Shown: positions 54,387 to 64,000 of the stretch, piece after piece
Layout: each line of letters starts with the position of its first letter
Position numbering within the stretch: position 1 is the stretch's first letter
DNA from: JBEVOS01 sp044226655
Lineage (GTDB): Bacteria > Pseudomonadota > Alphaproteobacteria > Caulobacterales > Aquidulcibacteraceae
Reading direction: 5' to 3'
NCBI GenBank assembly: GCA_044226655.1
Contig: JBGAGO010000002.1
Location: 62,001-126,000, forward strand
DNA: 64,000 nucleotides
Translations under genes and position numbers: made by a program
The notes under the pieces: generated by a model
Told to the model about the DNA's origin: nothing
The model's input: only the letters and a program-made list of their open reading frames with translations
The model's database searches: none

Positions 54387-55835
54387 CTATTTCAAACGGC
54401 CGCCGACCATTTTTCGGAATTGCTCGCCATAGGGTGGGCGCAGCGCGGCGATGAGTTCGCTGCCCGTCTGCTTGAACACCGCCTTCTTGTGCGAGAATTC
54501 CAAGAAGCCGTCATGGCCGTGATAGGCGCCCATGCCGGAAGGGCCGATGCCGCCGAACGGCAGATCTTCCATCGAGACATGCATGATGACGTCGTTCACG
54601 GTGACGCCGCCGGACGTCGTGCCGTTCACGACCGCATCCGTCTCGCCGGCATCCTCGCCGAAATAGTAGAGGCCCAAGGGCCGCTCGTGCGCGTTGACAT
54701 AATCGACCGCCTCGCGGAGCTCGCCATAGGTGCGGATCGGCATGACGGGGCCGAAGATTTCCTCCTGCATCACCCTCATGTCGTCGCTGGGATCGAGAAT
54801 CAGCGTCGGCGGAATGCGGTGGTGCTCCTGCTGCGAAAAATCCTCGTTCGCCGGATTGATCTCGACGATTTCGGCGCCCTTGGCCTTGGCGTCGTCCACC
54901 AGCGCTTTGATGCGGTCATAGTGCCGCTGGTTCACGATGGACGTGTAGTCGGGGTTGTCCTTGAGGGTCGGGTACATTTTTGCGACTGACGCCTTGGCCG
55001 CCGCGACGAACGCATCGCGCCCCTCCTTCGGGACATAGGTGTAATCCGGCGCGAGGCAGATCTGGCCGGCATTCATGGTCTTGCCGGTCATGATGCGCGC
55101 GGCCGTCTTCGCCATATCCGCCGAACGCCCCACGATCACCGGGCTCTTGCCGCCCAGTTCGAGCGTGAGCGGAACGAGATTGTCCGCCGCGGCGCGCATG
55201 ACGTGATAGGCGATCGATGTGCCGCCAGTGAAGACGAGGTGGTCGAACGCGAGCCCCGCGAACGCCGATCCGATCTCCGGCCCGCCGACAATTACGGCGA
55301 TTTCCGTTTCGTCGAAGAACAGATCGAACAGACGCGCCATCAGCGCAGAGGTCTGCGGCGTATATTCGCTGGGCTTGATCATCGCGCGATTGCCCGCGGC
55401 CAGCACGCCCGCAAGTGGCGCGAAGGTCAAATTCACCGGGAAATTCCACGGCGAAATGATCCCGATGACGCCCTTGGGCTGGTAGCGGATTTCCGCTTTG
55501 GCGCCGAGCAGGCCAAGCGGCGCTTCGACGCTTCGCTTCTGCGATTTCATCCACTTGTCGAGATTGTCGCGCGCGAATTTGATCGGGCCAATCGAGCCGC
55601 CGATGTCCGTGAGCAGGCTCATCTCCTTCGAGCGGCTGCCGAAATCGGCGTTCATCGCCTCGACGATCTCGTCCTTGTGCGTCGTCAGCAGGGTGAGGCA
55701 GCGGCTCAGCCGGTCCTTCCGTACCGCAGCGGTGGGCGCGCCCTGCCGGAGATGCGCGGCCTTTTGAAGCGCCAGCAGCTCCTGCATCTGGACCTTGGGA
55801 TCATCTGCCGCAGGCTTGGCCAAAGCTGTCATCAT
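54387..55835 (-). CDS. Aldehyde dehydrogenase (coniferyl-aldehyde type)
   Basis: 482 aa. NAD(P)-dependent aldehyde oxidation. Seen are 'GVIGIISPWNFPVNLTFAPL', the Rossmann loop 'LVFTGGTSIAYHV', the general base Glu in 'TLELGGKSPVIVG' and the nucleophile Cys in 'NAGQICLAPDYTYV'. The 'NAGQICLAPDY' variant is typical of coniferyl-aldehyde dehydrogenase (CalB-like) and class 3 ALDHs. It is divergent from the diguanylate cyclase gene. Confidence 0.92.
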   Translation of the reverse strand: MMTALAKPAADDPKVQMQELLALQKAAHLRQGAPTAAVRKDRLSRCLTLLTTHKDEIVEAMNADFGSRSKEMSLLTDIGGSIGPIKFARDNLDKWMKSQKRSVEAPLGLLGAKAEIRYQPKGVIGIISPWNFPVNLTFAPLAGVLAAGNRAMIKPSEYTPQTSALMARLFDLFFDETEIAVIVGGPEIGSAFAGLAFDHLVFTGGTSIAYHVMRAAADNLVPLTLELGGKSPVIVGRSADMAKTAARIMTGKTMNAGQICLAPDYTYVPKEGRDAFVAAAKASVAKMYPTLKDNPDYTSIVNQRHYDRIKALVDDAKAKGAEIVEINPANEDFSQQEHHRIPPTLILDPSDDMRVMQEEIFGPVMPIRTYGELREAVDYVNAHERPLGLYYFGEDAGETDAVVNGTTSGGVTVNDVIMHVSMEDLPFGGIGPSGMGAYHGHDGFLEFSHKKAVFKQTGSELIAALRPPYGEQFRKMVGGRLK

Positions 55836-55953
55836 CGTCTCCGCAACGTCATGCCGGGCGAAACATTACTCGATTGATCTCGGCATTTACCACTCATCCA
55901 TATCCTGGCCGCTAGCGTCGAGCCACTTCGACGCCGAGGGGATTCGTGCGCCC

Positions 55954-57009
55954 GTGACTGACACCAACCCAACCGTGAGCGGGCCCTACGGCCACGCGAT
56001 GGCGCACGAAACGCTCGAGCTTATGGCGCTCTACGGGGTGCCGCCGAACGCCTCCAACTATGAGGTCTGGCTGTCCTATCGCCTGGGCCGGCCGCCGGCC
56101 CTGAAACAGGCCATCGACGAGCAGATCGCGGCGGGCGATGCGTTCACCCCCGAAATTTGCGCCGACCTCTACGAGCGCTTCTTCACCGGCCTGCGCATCT
56201 CCGCGCAAATGGTCATGGCGGGCGAGAAGATCGCGCGCGACCTGACCAATGTGATGGCGGCCTTGAACGCCGCCGGCGCCAAGAACGACGATTACGGCCG
56301 CCACCTCGAATCCGCCGCCGGCTCGCTGGCCCAGAGCATCGACCCCGCTCAGATCAGGGCGGTCGTGTCGAGCCTCGCCGCCGCCACACTCGATATGGCG
56401 AACCACAACCGCACGCTGACCGACCAGCTGCAAAAGTCCTCCCGCGAAATCGAAACGCTGCGCACCAGCCTTGAATCCGTCCGCGTGGAATCGCTGACGG
56501 ATGGCCTGACCGGCCTCGCCAATCGGCGCATGTTCGACGAAACGCTGCGCATGCGCATCGCCGAAGCGCGCGATGCGCGCGCGGACATGTGCCTGATGAT
56601 GGTCGACATCGATCACTTCAAGCGCTTCAACGACACCTGGGGCCATCACACAGGCGATCAGGTGCTCCGCTTCGTCGCCAGTGCGCTCCAGACGCTGTCG
56701 CTGCCGGATCATCTCGTGTCGCGCTATGGCGGTGAGGAATTCGCCGTCATCATGCCGCGCGCGGCCTTGGAAGCCGCACGCCAGGTCGCCGAGACGCTGC
56801 GCATGACGATCCAAGCCAAGCGCCTGCGCCGGCGCTCGACCAATGAGGATCTCGGCCAGGTCACGGTCTCTATCGGCATCGCCCGTCTGCAGCCTGGTGA
56901 TACGGCGGCCGGCTTTGTCGAACGCGCGGACGCCTGCCTCTATACCTCCAAACGCGAGGGCCGGAACAAGGTCACGACCGAGAACATTCCGGTGCTCTAC
57001 GTCGCCTAG
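55954..57009 (+). CDS. GGDEF diguanylate cyclase
   Basis: About 351 aa. N-terminal helical domain (about 1-170), a coiled coil ('NHNRTLTDQLQKSSREIETL'), then a GGDEF domain: 'DGLTGLANRRMFDETL', 'DIDHFKRFNDTWGHHTGDQV' and the intact active site 'YGGEEF'. No RxxD inhibitory site is obvious at the usual place before the active site. It makes c-di-GMP. No transmembrane segments, so cytosolic. The GTG at 55954 is my choice; ATG at 55999 is an alternative. Confidence 0.87.
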   Translation: MTDTNPTVSGPYGHAMAHETLELMALYGVPPNASNYEVWLSYRLGRPPALKQAIDEQIAAGDAFTPEICADLYERFFTGLRISAQMVMAGEKIARDLTNVMAALNAAGAKNDDYGRHLESAAGSLAQSIDPAQIRAVVSSLAAATLDMANHNRTLTDQLQKSSREIETLRTSLESVRVESLTDGLTGLANRRMFDETLRMRIAEARDARADMCLMMVDIDHFKRFNDTWGHHTGDQVLRFVASALQTLSLPDHLVSRYGGEEFAVIMPRAALEAARQVAETLRMTIQAKRLRRRSTNEDLGQVTVSIGIARLQPGDTAAGFVERADACLYTSKREGRNKVTTENIPVLYVA

Positions 57010-57077
57010 CTTTCCGCTAGGTCGCGCTTCACCTTCGCGGAAAGCGCGCTAAGCTCCCCCAAAAGGGAGCACGGCCG

Positions 57078-57866
57078 ATGTCCGAAATTATCGCCAAGCT
57101 GAAATATGCGGTCGAAGACGATGTCGCGATCATCGCGCTGAACGACCCCGCGACCATGAACGCCGCCGGCATCGACATGATCGATGGCCTGTTCGGCGCT
57201 TTCAAAAAGGCGGTCGGCGAAGCCCGCGCCATCGTGCTGACGGGCGAAGGCCGCGGCTTTTGTTCGGGCGCCAATCTCGGCGCCGGCCCCGGCTCCAATG
57301 TCAGCAAGGACCGCGACGCGGGCGATGCGCTCGAGAGCCACTACAATCCCTTCATGACGATGGTGCGCGATCTGCCGATCCCGATCGTCACCGCGGTCAA
57401 CGGCGCGGCCGCCGGCGTCGGCTGCTCGCTCGCGCTGATGGGCGACATCATCCTTGCGAGCGAAAGCGCCTATTTCCTGCAGGCCTTCCGGCGCATCGGC
57501 CTGGTGCCCGATGGCGGCTCATCCTATCTGCTGCCGCGCTCGATCGGACGCGCGCGCGCGATGGAGATGATGCTGCTTGGCGAGAAACTTCCGGCGGCGA
57601 AGGCGCTGGAATGGGGCCTCATCAATCGCTGCCTGCCCGATCATGAGCTGATGCCCGCGGCCAAGGCGATGGCGACCGAACTCGCGCACGGCCCCAAATC
57701 GCTCGCGATGATCCGCAAACTCGCCTGGTCGGGGCTCGATGCGCATTGGCGCGATCAGCTCGATACGGAGCGCAAGACGCAACGTGAAGCTGGCCGCACG
57801 CAAGACTTCGCGGAGGGCGTCGCTGCGTTCCTGCAAAAGCGGCCGGCGAAATTCAAAGGCGCGTAA
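57078..57866 (+). CDS. Enoyl-CoA hydratase/isomerase family protein
   Basis: 262 aa. Crotonase fold with the oxyanion hole 'GEGRGFCSGANLG' and 'NGAAAGVGCSLALMGDIILA', and an active-site segment 'GLVPDGGSSYLLPRSIGRA'. The position that is Glu in two-acid hydratases is Gly/Ser here, leaving Asp alone, as in PaaG-type isomerases. The exact substrate is not assignable. It converges on the sufA-like gene, 15 bases away. Confidence 0.88.
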   Translation: MSEIIAKLKYAVEDDVAIIALNDPATMNAAGIDMIDGLFGAFKKAVGEARAIVLTGEGRGFCSGANLGAGPGSNVSKDRDAGDALESHYNPFMTMVRDLPIPIVTAVNGAAAGVGCSLALMGDIILASESAYFLQAFRRIGLVPDGGSSYLLPRSIGRARAMEMMLLGEKLPAAKALEWGLINRCLPDHELMPAAKAMATELAHGPKSLAMIRKLAWSGLDAHWRDQLDTERKTQREAGRTQDFAEGVAAFLQKRPAKFKGA

Positions 57867-57878
57867 GGCGCCGCGCGG

Positions 57879-57910
57879 CGATCACGCCTCGGCTTGCGCC
57901 GGCGTGATCG
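57879..57910. other. 10-bp inverted repeat across the 3' end of the sufA-like gene
   Basis: CGATCACGCC (57879-57888) and GGCGTGATCG (57901-57910) are perfect inverse copies, 12 bases apart. The repeat spans the last codons and stop of the minus-strand gene and sits 13 bases past the convergent plus-strand stop. There is no T run on either strand. It may stabilise 3' ends of either message. Confidence 0.5.
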
Positions 57911-58241
57911 TCACGCTCTCGCCGCAGCCGCACGCGTCCGTTTCGTTCGGATTGCGAAACACGAACTTGGATGCGAGGCGGGTCGTTTCGTAATCGACCA
58001 CACTGCCCAAGAGAAAGAGCACGCTATCGGCGGCGATCAGGATTTTGACGTCCTTGTCCTCGACGATTTCGTCATGCGGACCGGGCGCAGCGGCGTACGC
58101 CATGACATATTCCATGCCGGCGCAGCCGCCATTCTTCACGCCCACGCGCAAATAGGGCTTCTCGCCCGCCGCGATGATCTCGCGCACGCGCGCCGCGGCG
58201 GCGGCGGTCAATGTCACGATCTTGGGGCGCGGCCGGGCCAT
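57882..58241 (-). CDS. sufA: Iron-sulfur cluster assembly A-type carrier (SufA/IscA-like)
   Basis: 119 aa. HesB/IscA fold with the three-Cys signature: Cys in 'GVKNGGCAGMEYVM' and the C-terminal pair in 'NETDACGCGESV'. It delivers Fe-S clusters to apoproteins. Last gene of the suf operon, 49 bases after the sufT-like gene. Confidence 0.92.
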   Translation of the reverse strand: MARPRPKIVTLTAAAAARVREIIAAGEKPYLRVGVKNGGCAGMEYVMAYAAAPGPHDEIVEDKDVKILIAADSVLFLLGSVVDYETTRLASKFVFRNPNETDACGCGESVTITPAQAEA

Positions 58242-58290
58242 CTGAACCTCAGTCTCTAAATTTGGCGTGCGCGGGGCGTGCGCAAGGCCA

Positions 58291-58647
58291 TCACAGCATA
58301 TTCAGTTCGAGTTTCGCCTCATCCGACATCCGCGCCGGCGTCCAAGGCGGGTCGAACACCAAGCTCACTTTGACCTCCCCCACCCCGTCGACCTTGCGGA
58401 CCGCCTCTTCCACCCAGCCGGGCATATCCGCCGCCACCGGGCATCCGGGCGCGGTCAGCGTCATGTCGATATCGACGCGGCGATCATCGCTGATATCGAC
58501 CTTGTAGATGAGGCCGAGTTCGTAAATGTCGACCGGGATTTCCGGATCGAACACGGTCTTCAGCGCGGCCACCAGATCGTCGGTGATCCGGTCAAGCTCG
58601 GCCTGCGGGATAGCGGTGTCGGGATTGGTGATCGTTTCCATGCTCAC
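58291..58647 (-). CDS. SufT-like Fe-S assembly protein (MIP18/DUF59)
   Basis: 118 aa. MIP18 family: 'LKTVFDPEIPVDIYELGLIY', then 'MTLTAPGCPVAADMPGWVEE' with the conserved Cys, and 'VSLVFDPPWTPARMSDEAK'. It acts in cluster transfer. The GTG at 58647 overlaps the sufS stop as GTGA; an ATG two codons later (58641) is an equally good start. Confidence 0.92.
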   Translation of the reverse strand: MSMETITNPDTAIPQAELDRITDDLVAALKTVFDPEIPVDIYELGLIYKVDISDDRRVDIDMTLTAPGCPVAADMPGWVEEAVRKVDGVGEVKVSLVFDPPWTPARMSDEAKLELNML

Positions 58648-59858
58648 GCCAGCATTTTGTGCGCCTTGTGCAGCGCTTCAACCAAGGTCTCGATGTCTTG
58701 CTCAGTGTTGTAGAGCGCGAAGCTCGCGCGCGCCGTCGCGGTGACGCCCAAGCGCTCCATCAGGGGCTGCGCGCAATGATGGCCCGCGCGGATGGCCACG
58801 CCCTGCCGATCCAGAATCTGCGCCACATCATGGGGGTGCGCGCCCTGCATCGAAAACGCCACGATGGCCGCCTTGTCAGCCGCCTGGCCGTGAAGCGTGA
58901 TCCAGTTCAAACCGCGCAACGCTTCCATGGCGCCATCGCGCAAGCCGGCTTCGTGGCGCGCCGCCTCGTGCGGCGCGAATTGCGCGAGCCAATCGATCGC
59001 GGCCGCAAGACCAATCGCCTCCAGGATCGGCGGCGTGCCCGCTTCGAAGCGATGCGGCGGATCGTTGTAGGTGATGCGTGTTTGCGTGACGGCGTCGATC
59101 ATCTCGCCGCCGCCTTCGAACGGGCGCAGCGCCGCCAAGCGTTCCGCCTTGCCGTAAAGCGCGCCGATGCCGGTCGGGCCATAGAGCTTGTGGCCGGTGA
59201 ACGCGTAGAAATCCGCATCGATCGCCTGCACATCCGCGCCGCCATGCACCGCCGCCTGGCAGCCGTCGAACAGCACGGGAACGCCCTTGGCGTGCGCGAT
59301 CCGCGCGATCTCCGCTGCGTGCGTGCGCGCGCCCAGCACGTTCGACATGTGCGAGATCGCCACCATCTTGGTGCGCGGCCCGATCAGCGCATCGAGCGCG
59401 GCGAGATCGATGCCGCCGTCATCGTCGATATCGAGCCATTTAAGCACCGCCCCATCACGCTCACGGCGGAAATGCCAGGGCACGATGTTCGAATGGTGCT
59501 CCATCACGGACAGCACGATCTCATCGCCCGGCGCGATCACAATCCCGTTGGCGACTATGTTGATCGCCTGGGTCCCGCCCTTGGTGAACACGATATTTTC
59601 AGGCGCCGGCGCATTGAGAAACCGGGCGACCCGCGCGCGCGCCGCCTCATAGGCCTGCGTCGTTTCATTTGCGAGCGTGTGAATGCCGCGATGGACGTTG
59701 GCGTAGGAGCCGCGCATCGCCGCCGCCATCGCCGCGATGACGGCTTCAGGCTTCTGCGCGCTCGCGGCATTGTCGAGATAGACCAGCGGGCGGCCCTGGA
59801 CTTGCCGCCCCAGGATCGGAAATTGCGCGCGCACGGCGCCGAGATCGAACGCGGTCAC
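58644..59858 (-). CDS. sufS: Cysteine desulfurase SufS (type II)
   Basis: About 404 aa. PLP enzyme that provides sulfur from cysteine: 'YLDNAASAQKP', PLP Lys in 'FTGHKLYGPTGIGALYG' and the active-site Cys in 'AIRAGHHCAQPLM' in the short loop typical of type II enzymes. The GTG at 59858 overlaps the sufD stop as GTGA. A SufE partner is not encoded in this window. Confidence 0.95.
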   Translation of the reverse strand: MTAFDLGAVRAQFPILGRQVQGRPLVYLDNAASAQKPEAVIAAMAAAMRGSYANVHRGIHTLANETTQAYEAARARVARFLNAPAPENIVFTKGGTQAINIVANGIVIAPGDEIVLSVMEHHSNIVPWHFRRERDGAVLKWLDIDDDGGIDLAALDALIGPRTKMVAISHMSNVLGARTHAAEIARIAHAKGVPVLFDGCQAAVHGGADVQAIDADFYAFTGHKLYGPTGIGALYGKAERLAALRPFEGGGEMIDAVTQTRITYNDPPHRFEAGTPPILEAIGLAAAIDWLAQFAPHEAARHEAGLRDGAMEALRGLNWITLHGQAADKAAIVAFSMQGAHPHDVAQILDRQGVAIRAGHHCAQPLMERLGVTATARASFALYNTEQDIETLVEALHKAHKMLA

Positions 59859-60739
59859 GGTCGGCCCTTCGCAAGCCAGCGCTGAATGCGCGCGTGCGCT
59901 TCCGCCTGCGCCTCTTCGGGCGCCCAATCCGGAATCGCATCGGCGAGGAAGGCTTCCGTCAGCAGCGCGCGCGCCGCGCCTTCCGGCACGCCCCGCGTGC
60001 GCAGATAAAACAGCTGCGCGTCATCCAGCGCGCCGACCGTGTTGCCGTGCGCGCACTGCACGTCGTCGGCATGAATCATCAATTCAGGCTTGGCGAAGAC
60101 CTCCGCGCCTTCCTCCAGCAGCAGCGCCTGGTGATGTTGGCGCGCATCCGTCTTTTGCGCGCCCTGCGCGACCACGATCTTGCCTTGAAACACGCCGCGC
60201 CCGCCCTTGCGCGCCACGCCCTTCACCAGCTGCCGCGTCGAACCGTGCGCAACCGAATGCGTGACGATGGAGGTGAGATCGGCGTGCCTGCCGTCCGCGC
60301 ACAGATAAAGGCCGTTGAGCGCAACCTCCGCGCCCTCCCCTTCAACCGCCACATGCGTTTCGATCCGCGCCAGGCGCGCGCCTTCGGCGATCACGAATTG
60401 CTCGAACCGCGCGCCCGCGCCCACCCGCACCACGCAATGCGACAACGGCGTATCCGCGCCTGTCTGCACTACGATGCGCGTCAGCCGCGCGCCATCTGCC
60501 AGCACATAAGCATTCGCGCGTGCATCGAGCCCGCCCCGATCGAGCCGCTCCACCACGATCTCCGCACCCTTGATGCGGATCTCTTCGGTCGCGCCCGGCG
60601 CCAATTGCGCGATGATCGAGGCCGCGCGCAGCTCGGTACGGGCCGGCGGCAGCGCAACGTCGCGCAGCGCCGCGCGCAGATCGGAATATTTCCACGCTTC
60701 CTGGCGACGCGTTGGCAGGAGTTCGCGCAAATCGCTCAC
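59855..60739 (-). CDS. sufD: Fe-S assembly scaffold protein SufD
   Basis: 294 aa. Parallel beta-helix scaffold subunit with 'RRQEAWKYSDLR' at the N-terminus and the C-terminal signature 'HADDVQCAHGNTVGALDDAQ' followed by 'LFYLRTRGVPEGAARALL'. It works in the SufBC2D complex. It is shorter than many homologues but complete. GTG start overlapping the sufC stop. Confidence 0.94.
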   Translation of the reverse strand: MSDLRELLPTRRQEAWKYSDLRAALRDVALPPARTELRAASIIAQLAPGATEEIRIKGAEIVVERLDRGGLDARANAYVLADGARLTRIVVQTGADTPLSHCVVRVGAGARFEQFVIAEGARLARIETHVAVEGEGAEVALNGLYLCADGRHADLTSIVTHSVAHGSTRQLVKGVARKGGRGVFQGKIVVAQGAQKTDARQHHQALLLEEGAEVFAKPELMIHADDVQCAHGNTVGALDDAQLFYLRTRGVPEGAARALLTEAFLADAIPDWAPEEAQAEAHARIQRWLAKGRP

Positions 60740-61497
60740 GCCGCAGCCCTGACATATTTGTCGTAGCCCTCGCGCTCCAGCTCCAGCGCCAGTTCCGGAC
60801 CGCCGCTAGCGACGATCCGCCCATGCGCAAGCACGTGGACGCGATCGGGTTTGATGTAATCGAGCAGCCTTTGATAGTGCGTGATGACCAGCATGCCGCG
60901 ATCGGGGCCGCGCAGCGCATTCACGCCATCGGCCACCACCTTCAACGCATCGATGTCGAGCCCGCTATCGGTCTCGTCCAGGATCGCAAAGCGCGGCTTC
61001 AGCATCGCCATTTGCAGCACCTCGAAGCGCTTCTTCTCGCCGCCGGAAAAGCCGACATTGAGCGGCCGCTTCAGCATGTCCTCCGAAACGCGCAGCGAAG
61101 CCGCCGTGTCGCGCGCCAGCTTGAGCAAGGCCGGGCTCGGCACTTCCGGCTCGCCGCGCGCCTTGTGCTGCGCATTCACGGCGGCGCGCAGAAACGTCAG
61201 CGCCGGCACGCCGGGAATTTCGACGGGATATTGAAACGATAGGAACAAGCCCGCCGCCGCGCGCGCTTCCGGCGTCAAAGCGAGCAAGTCGACGCTGCCG
61301 AGATGGGCGGCCCCGCCCGTGATCTCATACCCCTCGCGCCCCGCCAGCGCGTAAGACAAAGTCGATTTGCCCGATCCGTTCGGCCCCATGATCGCGTGCA
61401 CCTCGCCCGCCGGCACGGCGAGCGTGAGCCCTTTGATGATGGCTTTGCCATCCACCGAAACCGACAAATTATCGACGCTGAGCAGAGGCGAGGTCAC
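60736..61497 (-). CDS. sufC: Fe-S assembly ATPase SufC
   Basis: About 253 aa. ABC ATPase: Walker A 'GPNGSGKSTL', signature 'GFSGGEKKRFEVLQ' and Walker B 'FAILDETDSGLDIDAL'. It powers the SufBCD scaffold. I chose the GTG at 61497 because it overlaps the lipoprotein stop as GTGA and all other operon joints look the same; an ATG at 61518 is possible. Confidence 0.95.
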   Translation of the reverse strand: MTSPLLSVDNLSVSVDGKAIIKGLTLAVPAGEVHAIMGPNGSGKSTLSYALAGREGYEITGGAAHLGSVDLLALTPEARAAAGLFLSFQYPVEIPGVPALTFLRAAVNAQHKARGEPEVPSPALLKLARDTAASLRVSEDMLKRPLNVGFSGGEKKRFEVLQMAMLKPRFAILDETDSGLDIDALKVVADGVNALRGPDRGMLVITHYQRLLDYIKPDRVHVLAHGRIVASGGPELALELEREGYDKYVRAAA

Positions 61498-61969
61498 GGG
61501 CACGGGTCCTTGCTCCATGCGCCCGCATTGGCGCCGCGGCGGCATTGCGTGCGCCGGAAAGCGTTGGCCGGAAACCAGCCCTCGGGCGATTGGATGAATT
61601 CGATCCGCACATGCGCCGCGGAAATGGAATCGTCGGGAATGTCGGCGCGCACGATATCGGCAGTGGCGTTATCGCCCTCCGTCTTGATGCTGACCTGCAC
61701 GGCGCCTTCGCCGAACTCTGCGGAGGTGAGCGGCTCGATCGCCTGAGCGATGTCGGGCGCGGCGATGATGCCGACCTCGGACGGTTCGATCGGCGCGAAC
61801 TCGCTGTTCGGCAGCGCCACGAGCGCCGCATCCACAGGCGGCCACGACACCTGAGTGCTCGGCGCATCCGCCGTCGTCGTTTCAATCGTCGGCGCAGGCG
61901 GTTCCTGCTCGCCCGATTGCCCGCACGCCGCGAGCAGAACGCCCGCCCCGAGCGCAAATACCCAGCCCC

Positions 61970-61973
<4 letters not shown>
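61494..61973 (-). CDS. Putative lipoprotein embedded in the suf operon
   Basis: 159 aa. Lipoprotein signal peptide with lipobox 'LLAAC' (Cys at about 17), then a Pro/Thr-rich spacer and a soluble domain ending in two cysteines ('TQCRRGANAGAW' and 'KDPCP'). No family recognised. It overlaps sufB (ATGA) and sufC (GTGA), so it is translated with the Fe-S machinery although it would be exported to the envelope. A periplasmic role is odd next to cytosolic Suf proteins. Confidence 0.7.
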
Positions 61974-63441
<1,468 letters not shown>

Positions 63442-63442
<1 letters not shown>

Positions 63443-64000
63443 CACGCCGCCTCCCGCCGCCGCGCGGCCAGCTTGGCCACCGCCGCGATCGCCGCATCGC
63501 AATCTGCGTCCGTCGAATTCCAGCCGAAGCTCACACGCAGCGCGCTCGACGCCAGCGCATCCGCCACGCCCATCGCCTTCAAGACACGACTGTCGCGCAC
63601 CTTGCCCGAGGAGCAGGCCGCGCCGGAGCTGACGCAAACGCCATCAAGATCGAGCGCGATCACCGCGGTCTCCGCGCGCACGCCAGGCAAGGCAAAGAGC
63701 GAGGTGTTGCGCAGCCGGACGCTCTCACGACCAAAGACAATCGCATCACGCGGCAAGGCGTCTTCGAACGTCGCGCGCAGGACATCGTAGCGGCGACCCG
63801 CCGCCTCAAGACTGCGCGCGGCGATTTCCGCGGCTGCGCCAAATCCCGCGATCGCCGGAACATTCTCCGTGCCCGGCCGCCGCCCGCGCTCCTGGCCGCC
63901 GCCGGCATGAACCGTCTTGAACGGCGCGCCCGGCGCCAAAACCAACGCGCCCGCGCCGGGCGGACCGCCGATCTTGTGGCTGGAGACGACCAAATAGCTC
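63442..64000 (-). CDS. Cysteine desulfurase IscS/NifS-like (5' partial)
   Basis: The C-terminal 185 or so residues are visible; the gene starts beyond the right edge, and the frame is open through base 64000. 'SHKIGGPPGAGALVL' contains the PLP lysine, 'GGGQERGRRPGTENVPAIAG' is typical, and the catalytic Cys lies in 'VSSGAACSSGKV'. This long flexible Cys loop is the type I (IscS/NifS) form, distinct from SufS downstream. Its stop overlaps sufB. Confidence 0.9.

Overview
The window is a GC-rich chromosome segment from an alphaproteobacterium. The gene sets point that way: ntrY-ntrX-dat-hfq-hflX-mazG, tig-clpP-clpX-lon-hupB, sdhE-mfd-recG, a sufBCDS-type operon that also carries an iscS-like gene, an NDUFS4-type complex I subunit, and glnB-glnA. 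A Caulobacterales/Hyphomonadaceae-like lineage is my best guess, helped by CtrA-like TTAACCA sites and degenerate PleD-like signalling. No rRNA is present to confirm this. Coding density is high, and many neighbours overlap as ATGA or GTGA.

Layout. 1-5715 (+): nitrogen two-component system NtrY (5' end outside the window) and NtrX, a D-amino acid aminotransferase, Hfq and HflX. 5745-12620 (-): MazG, a PhnP-like hydrolase, TatD, HolB, Tmk, a D,D-carboxypeptidase and two RlpA-type proteins. A tRNA-Ser(UGA) follows, then a 561-base gene-free stretch.

13390-19199 is the most unusual region. It encodes a giant Asn/Asp/Ser-rich repeat protein, a small secreted protein, a periplasmic C39-type cysteine protease, and a second small secreted protein. 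Convergent to these is an outer-membrane protein with a signal peptide, a coiled coil, a Gly-rich linker and a beta-barrel. The set resembles the functional amyloid (Fap) export system of Pseudomonas (C39 protease FapD, coiled-coil/barrel FapF, repetitive fibre subunit FapC), but with a quite different fibre sequence. Three of the secreted proteins share a C-terminal module centred on N-T-G. The two small ones carry a double-glycine leader-like motif behind a Sec signal peptide.

19349-22314 (-): a small membrane protein, both subunits of a 3-oxoacid CoA-transferase, and an alpha-methylacyl-CoA racemase. 22337-31204 (+): a degenerate receiver/GGDEF protein, a FrnE-like DsbA protein, SdhE, Mfd, RecG and an acidic outer-membrane barrel. 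31274-35721: HldD, mercaptopyruvate sulfurtransferase, cystathionine beta-lyase, a VOC protein, tRNA-Arg(UCU), the complex I subunit and HU. 35910-42204 (-): the protein quality-control block Lon, ClpX, ClpP and trigger factor, then tRNA-Leu(UAG). 42354-49155: a nuclease, a membrane protein, the NAD(P)HX repair enzyme, a SixA-like phosphatase, a thiolase-like protein, and glnB and glnA. 49355-57866: ParE, a DUF4386 protein, a GIY-YIG-like protein, a DEAD-box helicase, an aldehyde dehydrogenase, a diguanylate cyclase and an enoyl-CoA hydratase. 57882-64000 (-): the Fe-S assembly operon, transcribed as iscS-like, sufB, lipoprotein, sufC, sufD, sufS, sufT-like, sufA-like. Its iscS-like gene runs off the right edge.

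Functional themes are nitrogen sensing (NtrYX, GlnB, GlnA), envelope and septal wall work (carboxypeptidase, RlpA pair), proteolysis (Tig/ClpP/ClpX/Lon), transcription-coupled repair and replication restart (Mfd, RecG), Fe-S biogenesis, and a probable secreted-fibre system. All calls come from reading the sequence; no database search was run.
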